DNA of 5,332 nt from JBDSTZ01 sp039927975 (GTDB taxonomy: Bacteria > Pseudomonadota > Gammaproteobacteria > Burkholderiales > Burkholderiaceae_D). Both the position numbers and the translations under genes were made by a program. Below are positions 1 to 4,316 of this stretch, one piece after another. Within the stretch, counting starts at the first letter, position 1, and the number at the start of each line of letters is the position of its first letter. The stretch spans positions 1 through 5,332 of the forward strand of contig JBDSTZ010000255.1 in the NCBI GenBank assembly GCA_039927975.1. The letters run 5' to 3'. The notes under the pieces are model-generated. The model saw nothing but the letters and a program-made list of their open reading frames with translations, was not told where the DNA came from and did not search any database.

Positions 1-296
1 AGCGGCGCTTTCGGTGAGCTCATGCCCGCATTATTAAACAGCAGGTCGAGCCGGCCGAAGCTGTCCCAGGTCCTGGCGAACATGGCTTGCACGGAGTGCT
101 GGTCCGTCACGTCGGTGCTGACGGGCAGGACGCGGTCGGCGGCGACGCCTGACTGCGCCGCCACTTCTTCCAGCGGGGCCAAGCGCCGCCCGGCCAGCGT
201 CACGCGATAGCCCGCGCGCAGCAGCGCCAGCGCCACCGCCTTGCCGATGCCGCTTCCCGCGCCGGTCACGATGGCGACCTTGTCTTGAGTGTTCAC
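1..296 (-). CDS. SDR family NAD(P)-dependent oxidoreductase, N-terminal part (cut by window edge)
   Basis: This is a short-chain dehydrogenase/reductase of the classical Rossmann-fold type, presumably a cytosolic NAD(P)(H)-dependent oxidoreductase; the substrate cannot be told. Only the first 98 residues are visible, of the roughly 250 usual for the family, and the catalytic Tyr-x-x-x-Lys region lies outside the window. Visible motifs are the glycine-rich cofactor loop TGAGSGIG at residues 11-18, an AGRR stretch at 35-38 after the second beta strand (basic residues there usually favour NADP), the Asp-Val pair at 62-63 that contacts the adenine ring, and NNAG at 88-91. The start is GTG at 296-294, preceded by GGGAGG about 6 bases upstream; no better-placed start is seen. 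It is transcribed away from the esterase across a long divergent region. The family call is firm and the function unknown. Confidence 0.9.
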   Translation of the reverse strand, partial: MNTQDKVAIVTGAGSGIGKAVALALLRAGYRVTLAGRRLAPLEEVAAQSGVAADRVLPVSTDVTDQHSVQAMFARTWDSFGRLDLLFNNAGMSSPKAP

Positions 297-429
297 TTGC
301 TGCCTCCCAGTTGGTTGTTCATGCATTGACCGGGCAGGGTGGTCGTTCCAACCGCAGCCCGGTGCGTCGATTTTTTACCGCCAGTGTCGCCATCGCCAGC
401 CGTCTCGAGGGCGGCCGATTCCACGACCG

Positions 430-441
430 ATTGTAGTACAA
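430..441 (-). promoter_or_regulatory. Possible -10 element/operator upstream of the SDR gene
   Basis: On the minus strand the hexamer TACAAT (435-430) matches the sigma-70 -10 consensus at five of six positions. It overlaps the palindrome TTGTA-G-TACAA at 431-441. No good -35 hexamer is found 16-18 bases upstream, so this is only a weak candidate promoter with a possible overlapping operator, about 135 bases ahead of the SDR start. Confidence 0.2.
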
Positions 442-512
442 GAGGTGCATGCCGAATCCGAGTCTGGAAGCACCGTCGGCCAGCGGCCTGGAAAACACCG
501 TCAGCCACCGCC

Positions 513-558
513 CTAAAAACTTCGTCGTTCCCGCGCAGGCGGGAATGACGGTTTTTAG
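513..558. repeat. 46-nt near-perfect hairpin, dRS3/REP-like dispersed repeat
   Basis: The outer arms CTAAAAAC (513-520) and GTTTTTAG (551-558) are exact reverse complements. Inside them 523-534 pairs with 539-550, with one G-T wobble, leaving a GCAG loop (535-538) and a two-base TT bulge at 521-522. The core, TTCCCGC and GCGGGAA around four bases, belongs to the ATTCCC-N8-GGGAAT class of short dispersed repeats known as dRS3 in Neisseria and common in related forms across Burkholderiales. A-rich and T-rich ends make it look like a two-way intrinsic terminator. However, it lies between two divergent genes where neither ends, so a dispersed repeat is the better reading. Copy number cannot be judged from one window. 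Confidence 0.7.
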
Positions 559-679
559 TTTTGAGGTCGAGCGAACGACGACGGGAGCGTGTGGTAAGCC
601 AAAAGGTCCCGCGAGACGCGCCTTTCCATCCAAATGCCGTTCGCGCCGGGTTTCATCGTCCAGCCGGAGCGCGTATCGA

Positions 680-703
680 TACAATTGCATTGCGTAAATG
701 CAA
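680..703 (+). promoter_or_regulatory. Candidate promoter/operator of the esterase gene
   Basis: The hexamer TACAAT (680-685) matches the -10 consensus at five of six positions but has no convincing -35 at the right distance. Directly after it is an inverted repeat, TTGCATT (685-691), five bases, AATGCAA (697-703), which would lie over the expected transcription start and 59 bases ahead of the esterase ATG. That is a typical place for a repressor operator or a 5'-leader hairpin. No regulator is identified. Confidence 0.3.
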
Positions 704-749
704 AGATGTTGAATGATTATCGCGCGCGATGCGTGACCCTACCGTTTCG

Positions 750-755
750 AAGGAG
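750..755 (+). promoter_or_regulatory. Ribosome binding site that fixes the esterase start
   Basis: AAGGAG at 750-755 ends six bases before the ATG at 762. The in-frame ATG at 729 has no purine-rich site at a useful distance and would put 11 extra residues before the signal peptide. The start at 762 is therefore preferred. Confidence 0.8.
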
Positions 756-761
756 CCCGCA

Positions 762-1928
762 ATGCCGCAAGCCGCACGCATGTTTATCCATTTGGCCGCT
801 GTGTGCCTGGTCCTGGCGAGCAATGCTGCGCAGGCGCGAAAAAACGAAATTGTCTTCTGCAAGGACGATCAAGATCGTCGGCCATGCGCGGTGGTGCAGA
901 CCGGACCCTTCAACGGCGTGCGGCCCAAGCCTGGCCTGAGCGCGCAAATCGTCGACAAGTACATCGTCATCTCCTGGGCCGGCGCGGCCAGGGAGGTCAC
1001 CATGAACGGCATCGATTACGAGTCGCCATTGACTCTCGTGGCCGACGACCTGCGCCAGCTCGTCATTCGATACGATCTGGCGGCGACGGTCAAAACCAAC
1101 GTCTCGATGAATGTGACGCGGCCCGACGGCAGCCGCAGCTTCGAGACCGTTGACCTGTTCGGCCCGCAGGCCAGCCCGGCTCCTGGCACCGCCGCAGTGC
1201 TGGGCAAGAAGCTCAGTTTCACCGGCGCCCGCCTCGGCGCGCAAATATGGCTGCCGCCCGGCTATCAGCAAGGCAGGCGCTATCCGATCGTGTATGTCGC
1301 CGATTCGGGCGACAACCGCGGCGAGCTGGTCGCCGACGCGGTCCGCAAGGGCACGCTGGCGCCGGTGGTCGTGGTGGGCATCGACGCTTGCGTCGAGGGC
1401 GACCCGAACGCGCGCTGCCGAAGCCATAATTATGTGTACATGCCCGAACAGGAGCACCTCGACGCCAGGCGTTTTGCCGAGTACGAGAAGCTGTTCATCA
1501 ACACCGTGGTGCCGCAAGTGGAAGCCAAATATGGCAGTCCGGCCGACGCCTCGCAGCGCGCCGTGGCGGGCGAATCGAACGGCGCGGCGTGGGCCGCCTC
1601 GATGGCGCTGAACCACCCCGAGCTGTTCGGCCGGGCCATCGTCATGTCGCTCGCCGGCGCCCACTTTTACGGCCCGGTCGCCAAAGTGCCGATCGTGTTC
1701 GCCTTGTCGGGCGGCGTGCTCGAACCGGGATTTTCCTACCATTCCCGCTGCTTCGCCGGCCGCATCGTCGAAGCCGGCGGCACCGCCACGCTGCGGCTTT
1801 ACCCGGCGGGACACAGCGGACTGATGTGGGAAGAAGAGTTCATGACGGCCATGATGGACTGGCAGGGCGTGCAGCGCGCGCCGCTCACGCTGGCGCCGGC
1901 GCGGCCTGTGTGGTGTCCGCAGGATTGA
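762..1928 (+). CDS. Secreted alpha/beta-hydrolase esterase (esterase D/Fes-like, PF00756 type)
   Basis: This is a predicted exported serine esterase of 388 residues; the natural substrate is unknown. An N-terminal signal peptide has a hydrophobic core at about 8-19 and an A-x-A type cleavage site, AQA, at 23-25, so it should act in the periplasm or outside the cell. Residues about 30-140 form a separate beta-rich region of unrecognised type. The hydrolase fold follows from about 150, with IWLPPGY at 162-168 and YPIVYVADSG at 174-183. The nucleophile elbow is GESNG at 270-274 (Ser272), and the likely catalytic histidine is His351 in PAGHSG. The acid may be Glu321 in the stretch after SGG; this is inferred from position. 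Six cysteines (33, 42, 210, 219, 330, 385) in the mature chain suggest disulfides, consistent with export. It stands alone, converging on arfB with a 36-base gap. The fold is sure; related enzymes include S-formylglutathione hydrolases and enterobactin esterases, but nothing here indicates either role. Confidence 0.88.
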   Translation: MPQAARMFIHLAAVCLVLASNAAQARKNEIVFCKDDQDRRPCAVVQTGPFNGVRPKPGLSAQIVDKYIVISWAGAAREVTMNGIDYESPLTLVADDLRQLVIRYDLAATVKTNVSMNVTRPDGSRSFETVDLFGPQASPAPGTAAVLGKKLSFTGARLGAQIWLPPGYQQGRRYPIVYVADSGDNRGELVADAVRKGTLAPVVVVGIDACVEGDPNARCRSHNYVYMPEQEHLDARRFAEYEKLFINTVVPQVEAKYGSPADASQRAVAGESNGAAWAASMALNHPELFGRAIVMSLAGAHFYGPVAKVPIVFALSGGVLEPGFSYHSRCFAGRIVEAGGTATLRLYPAGHSGLMWEEEFMTAMMDWQGVQRAPLTLAPARPVWCPQD

Positions 1929-1964
1929 AACTCGGCGAAGCAGGTGCGCCGGCCGCAGGGGAAG

Positions 1965-2363
1965 CTATTCCCTGACCTTGCCCCGCATCGCCTTGGTCGC
2001 CCCGCTGCGCGCCTTGGCGTCGAGCCGCTTGCGCTGCGAACTCCTGGTCGGCCGGGTAGGGCGCCGCATGGCGGGCAGGGTGGCGACGCCGTCGACCATC
2101 TCCTGCAATCGCCGCAGCGCGTCTTCCTTGTTCTGTTCGAGGCTGCGCGATTGCTGCGCCTTGATCACCACCACGCCGTCGCGCGTGATGCGCTGGTCGG
2201 ACACGGCCAGCAGCCGTTCCTTGATGTAGTCCGGCAGCGAGGAGGCGCGCACGTCGAAGCGCAGATGCACCGCGCACGACACCTTGTTGACGTTCTGGCC
2301 GCCGGGACCCTGGGCGCGGATCGCGACCAGTTCGACTTCCTCGTGTCTGACGCTGATGCTCAC
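1965..2363 (-). CDS. arfB: Alternative ribosome-rescue factor ArfB (peptidyl-tRNA hydrolase, YaeJ family)
   Basis: ArfB frees ribosomes stalled at the 3' end of mRNAs lacking a stop codon: its basic tail enters the empty mRNA channel and its GGQ motif hydrolyses the peptidyl-tRNA ester. The 132-residue protein has GPGGQNVNK at 19-27 (GGQ at 21-23), the conserved core HLRFDVRASSLPDYIKERLL at 33-52, and a basic tail from about 100 with RRPTRPTRSSQRKRL and the terminal KAMRGKV block, all close to E. coli ArfB as I recall it (140 residues). It lacks the extra length of release factors RF1 and RF2, so it is not one of them. The start is GTG at 2363, where the homology begins. The upstream open frame is a shadow of the HDOD gene. 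GTG overlaps the HDOD stop by 4 bases, no Shine-Dalgarno is present, and the start sits inside an inverted repeat (2362-2382), so translation is probably coupled to HDOD. Confidence 0.95.
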   Translation of the reverse strand: MSISVRHEEVELVAIRAQGPGGQNVNKVSCAVHLRFDVRASSLPDYIKERLLAVSDQRITRDGVVVIKAQQSRSLEQNKEDALRRLQEMVDGVATLPAMRRPTRPTRSSQRKRLDAKARSGATKAMRGKVRE

Positions 2364-3502
2364 GGCGCCAGGCTGGCGCCGTCCGGCTCGGTGATGTCGT
2401 CGGTGATCGCTTCGAGCGAGCGGTACGCCAGCGGCGCGTTGGCCGGCAGGCCGGTGAACAGGCCGGCATCGGTTTCCGCCGCGCGGTTCTGCTCGACCAG
2501 CATGCGCACCTTGCCGAGGTAATCGGTGAGCGTCAGCAGGCGTCCCAGCGGCGAAATCTTCACGCCTTTTTTCATGCCGCCCTGTTCGCTGATGGCGAGC
2601 GTGACGCTGTCCGGGAAATGCCACTCGCGGCCGATGCTGCAGCTCAGGGCGCGGGCGTCGCGCAGCAACTGGGCGCAGAACATCTCGGAGCCCATGCGGC
2701 GTTCGTCCTTGGCCACCTGGTCCATGATGCGCAGCGTGACGATCAGGCCGACGTACTGCACCAGCCCCGCCAGGAAGGCTTCGAACGGATCGATGCCCAT
2801 CGACTCGGCCAGCGCGCGGTTGGCGGTGGCGCAGCGCTCGGACAGGTTCCACACCCGCGGCGCAAGGGTGCGCGTGAAGTGGCCCGAGTTCATGTCGATG
2901 ATGGGGCGGAAGGCGACGCTGGTGATCAGGTGGCGCAAGCCTTCCTGGCCGATCAGCATGACCGCGTGTTCGACGCTGCTGATGTTGGTGCCGGTGCCCT
3001 TGACCGAGCTGTTGGCCAGGCGAATCACGGCGGCCACCAGCACCACGTCGTTGGAAATCGTGCGCGAGAGCTGGGCGCCGGAGAAGTTATCGCTGCGCAG
3101 GCTTTGCAGCAGCTGCGGAATCAGGCCGGGCATGCGGCGCACCAGCGCCGAGCCGGATTGCTGCGAATTGATGATCGCGCGCAGGGTGTCGAGCACCTGG
3201 CCTTCGACCTCGTTGGTGTCGAGTTCGGACTCGCCCTCGGTGTCGAACAGCCAGTGGTAATACAGGCTGTTGACGCGGTCGAGCTGATCGAAGGAGACCC
3301 CGGAGGTGGTGGGAATTGCGGCCGCCGCCGGCGCGGAAGGTGCGGGCGCATCGACCTTGGTGACGGCCGGCCCGGCAGTGGCGCCAGCGGGCGCCTGCGC
3401 AGTGGGGGCGGCCGCCGGCTGCGCTGGCGGCGCGGAGGGTTCAGCCTCCGCAGCCTGGGTGTCCTTGCCTGAAAAAAGCCGCTGCAGCCATTGGTACATC
3501 AT
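2360..3502 (-). CDS. HDOD domain-containing signalling protein
   Basis: HDOD proteins (PF08668) are cytoplasmic, HD-like, usually non-catalytic signalling modules tied to motility, biofilm or stress control; the partner of this one is unknown. The 380-residue product has a short N-terminal segment with aromatic and basic residues (MYQWLQRLFSGK), then an Ala/Pro-rich, probably disordered linker at about 17-66. The HDOD domain runs from about 124 (MPGLIPQLLQSLRS) through ISNDVVLVAAVIRLANSS at 149-166 and SSVEHAVMLIGQEGLRHLI at 175-193 to about 335. Where HD phosphohydrolases have His-Asp, this protein has Gln249-Tyr250 (AGLVQYVG), so metal-dependent catalysis is not expected. Two tandem ATGs (3502 and 3499) follow AAAGGA; the second has the better spacing, 7 against 4 bases, and either may be used. 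The stop overlaps the arfB start (GTGA), implying an operon with translational coupling. It diverges from cheW. Confidence 0.92.
   Translation of the reverse strand: MMYQWLQRLFSGKDTQAAEAEPSAPPAQPAAAPTAQAPAGATAGPAVTKVDAPAPSAPAAAAIPTTSGVSFDQLDRVNSLYYHWLFDTEGESELDTNEVEGQVLDTLRAIINSQQSGSALVRRMPGLIPQLLQSLRSDNFSGAQLSRTISNDVVLVAAVIRLANSSVKGTGTNISSVEHAVMLIGQEGLRHLITSVAFRPIIDMNSGHFTRTLAPRVWNLSERCATANRALAESMGIDPFEAFLAGLVQYVGLIVTLRIMDQVAKDERRMGSEMFCAQLLRDARALSCSIGREWHFPDSVTLAISEQGGMKKGVKISPLGRLLTLTDYLGKVRMLVEQNRAAETDAGLFTGLPANAPLAYRSLEAITDDITEPDGASLAP
2362..2382 (-). promoter_or_regulatory. Inverted repeat enclosing the arfB start (candidate translational control hairpin)
   Basis: Plus-strand arms ACGGCGCCAG (2362-2371) and CTGGCGCCGT (2373-2382) are exact reverse complements separated by a single G. 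In the minus-strand mRNA this folds into a 9-bp, mostly G-C stem with a GCC loop. The second arm ends with the first two bases of the arfB GTG and includes the first base of the HDOD TGA stop. The last six sense codons of HDOD (Asp-Gly-Ala-Ser-Leu-Ala-Pro region) encode the structure. No U-run follows, so it is not a standard terminator. A ribosome terminating on HDOD would open it. Confidence 0.5.
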
Positions 3503-3677
3503 CCATTCCTTTGTCGGGGCAATTTCGTAGGCGCGCTACGCGCTGCCATTGTAAAGCCTTCCCACGGTTTGCACACGATTTCGTGTAATTAGGAAATGTT
3601 GATGACAGTCAACTGCGCCAATCGCGTGCGGAATTACGATAGGACTTCGCTAGACGCCGCAAGCAGAAAGGACCGCC
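3503..3677. promoter_or_regulatory. Divergent control region between the HDOD gene and cheW
   Basis: These 175 bases must carry promoters for both genes. On the minus strand TACAAT (3553-3548) is a five-of-six match to the -10 consensus, 45 bases ahead of the HDOD start, without a clear -35. On the plus strand only weak elements are seen, such as TACGAT at 3635-3640. Two palindromes lie between: ACACGA-TT-TCGTGT at 3573-3586 and TGAC-A-GTCA at 3603-3611. The cheW ribosome binding site, AAAGGA at 3667-3672, is 5 bases before its ATG. Confidence 0.45.
3573..3586. promoter_or_regulatory. 14-bp palindrome, candidate operator
   Basis: ACACGA (3573-3578) and TCGTGT (3581-3586) are exact reverse complements around TT. 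The site lies near the middle of the divergent region, 20 bases upstream of the -10-like hexamer of the HDOD gene, roughly over its -35 area. This position would suit a dimeric regulator acting on either or both genes. No known regulator consensus is recognised. Confidence 0.3.
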
Positions 3678-4157
3678 ATGCAGACAATCGACAAACCCTC
3701 CGCCGCCACCACCGAGTACCTGTCGTTCCGGCTCGGCGGGCTTGAATATGGCGTCGAATTCAGCAAGGTCGAGGAACTGCGGGTGCTCAAGTCGCTGGAG
3801 CGCTTTGCCTCGGAGGGCGAAATCATCAGCGGCGTGGCCGTCTCGCGCGGGGTGATCATGCCGATCGTCGACATGCGCGCCTCGCAGCCGGAACGCCAGC
3901 GCAAGCCGGACCCGATGACTGACGTGATCATCCTCAAGCTGTCGACCTGCGTGCTGGGGATGGTGGTCGACGGCGTGACCAACGTCGTCAAGCTGCGCGA
4001 CGACCAGATTTCGCCGGTGCCGGGCATGGAAGGCGTGGCGGTCGACTATCTGCTGGGGCTGGGCGAAACCGAGGGGCGGCGCCTGATCCTGGTCGACATC
4101 GACAAGCTGATGTCGGTGCAGCGGGTGCCCAAGGAAGGGGCGCGGCAGGCGGGGTGA
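3678..4157 (+). CDS. CheW-like chemotaxis adaptor protein (stand-alone CheW domain)
   Basis: CheW domains (PF01584) link chemoreceptors to the CheA histidine kinase in membrane-attached arrays. This 159-residue protein is almost entirely one CheW domain, the normal size for a free adaptor. A short N-terminal lead is followed by EYLSFRLGGLEYGVEFSKVEEL at about 13-34, written here as EYLSFRLGG then LEYGVEFSKVEEL. Next come the characteristic SRGVIMPIVDMR at 56-67, VDGVTNVVKL at 97-106 (the usual VDxVxxV element) and RLILVDIDKLM at 135-145. The ATG at 3678 has AAAGGA five bases upstream. No cheA, receptor, cheR, cheB or flagellar gene is in the window, so this is an accessory CheW away from any visible chemotaxis operon. 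It diverges from the HDOD gene and converges with the ABC-F gene. It might serve a chemosensory system controlling motility, type IV pili or second-messenger output; the sequence does not say which. Confidence 0.93.
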   Translation: MQTIDKPSAATTEYLSFRLGGLEYGVEFSKVEELRVLKSLERFASEGEIISGVAVSRGVIMPIVDMRASQPERQRKPDPMTDVIILKLSTCVLGMVVDGVTNVVKLRDDQISPVPGMEGVAVDYLLGLGETEGRRLILVDIDKLMSVQRVPKEGARQAG

Positions 4158-4165
4158 GCCCCACC

Positions 4166-4193
4166 GCGCGGACCAGCGGAACACCGTCCGCGC
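4166..4193 (+). terminator. Hairpin after cheW, possible terminator without U-tract
   Basis: GCGCGGAC (4166-4173) and GTCCGCGC (4186-4193) are exact reverse complements around a 12-base loop, starting 8 bases after the cheW stop. A second small hairpin, GGTCG-ATCC-CGACC, lies at 4207-4220. Neither is followed by a T-run, so if they act at 3' end formation they are not classical intrinsic terminators. Confidence 0.35.
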
Positions 4194-4280
4194 AGCGCAC
4201 ATTCCGGGTCGATCCCGACCGCGATCGCAGCTTGCCGCGCCAACCTTCAGCGCTCTGATTCGCCCCACGTCATCGTCGGT

Positions 4281-4301
4281 GAAAAGGGCGCGCCCGCGCT
4301 T
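4281..4301 (-). terminator. Possible intrinsic terminator of the ABC-F gene
   Basis: Read on the minus strand, a GC-only self-complementary stretch (GGGCGCGCCC, 4295-4286, with an alternative 4-bp GCGC stem just upstream) is followed directly by TTTT (4285-4282). It lies about 16 bases after the TAA of the ABC-F gene, in the right place and orientation. The stem is short and the T-run only four bases, so the call is weak. Confidence 0.35.
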
Positions 4302-4316
4302 CCGGGTCCCGTCCGC

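Larger units (their letters stand above)
297..761. other. Long divergent intergenic region, no credible gene
   Basis: These 465 bases separate the minus-strand SDR gene from the plus-strand esterase. Short open frames exist on both strands but have no recognisable domain, no convincing ribosome binding site and a composition expected of GC-rich noncoding DNA. One of them translates straight through the hairpin repeat at 513-558. The region holds a small palindrome at 431-441, the hairpin repeat, a weaker bulged hairpin at 602-625 (AAAGG and CCTTT arms around paired CGCG), a GTATCGATAC palindrome at 673-682 and an inverted repeat at 685-703. Promoters for both flanking genes should lie here, but none matches the sigma-70 consensus strongly. 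Confidence 0.7.

Noticed and set aside
319..690. 123-codon minus-strand frame in the SDR/esterase intergenic region
   Set aside because: It reads through the hairpin repeat at 513-558, giving the VIPACAG-like peptide typical of spurious genes called over this repeat type, and has no other support.
729..761. Upstream in-frame ATG for the esterase
   Set aside because: The ATG at 762 has a well-spaced AAGGAG and begins a standard signal peptide; 729 has neither.
717..1814. Long open frame on the minus strand opposite the esterase
   Set aside because: It is a GC-rich antisense shadow of a gene with clear signal peptide, ribosome binding site and catalytic motifs; its own translation has no recognisable domain.
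1929..1964. Terminator between the converging esterase and arfB genes
   Set aside because: The 36-base gap has only a short GCCGGC palindrome and no stem with a T-run on either strand.
2364..2852. N-terminal extension of ArfB upstream of the GTG at 2363
   Set aside because: ArfB homology begins at the GTG, the extension lies wholly inside the HDOD coding region in another frame, and the resulting protein would be about twice the family length.
2618..3472. Long open frame on the plus strand opposite the HDOD gene
   Set aside because: Low-complexity, His/Gly/Arg/Ala-rich translation with no domain; it mirrors codon bias of the well-supported HDOD gene.
4221..4228. GCGATCGC octamer, like the cyanobacterial HIP1 repeat
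   Set aside because: A single copy in GC-rich DNA is expected by chance, and the genes are not cyanobacterial.
3609..4268. Open frame on the minus strand opposite cheW
   Set aside because: His/Arg/Pro-rich shadow without domain or ribosome binding site, opposite a clear CheW domain.
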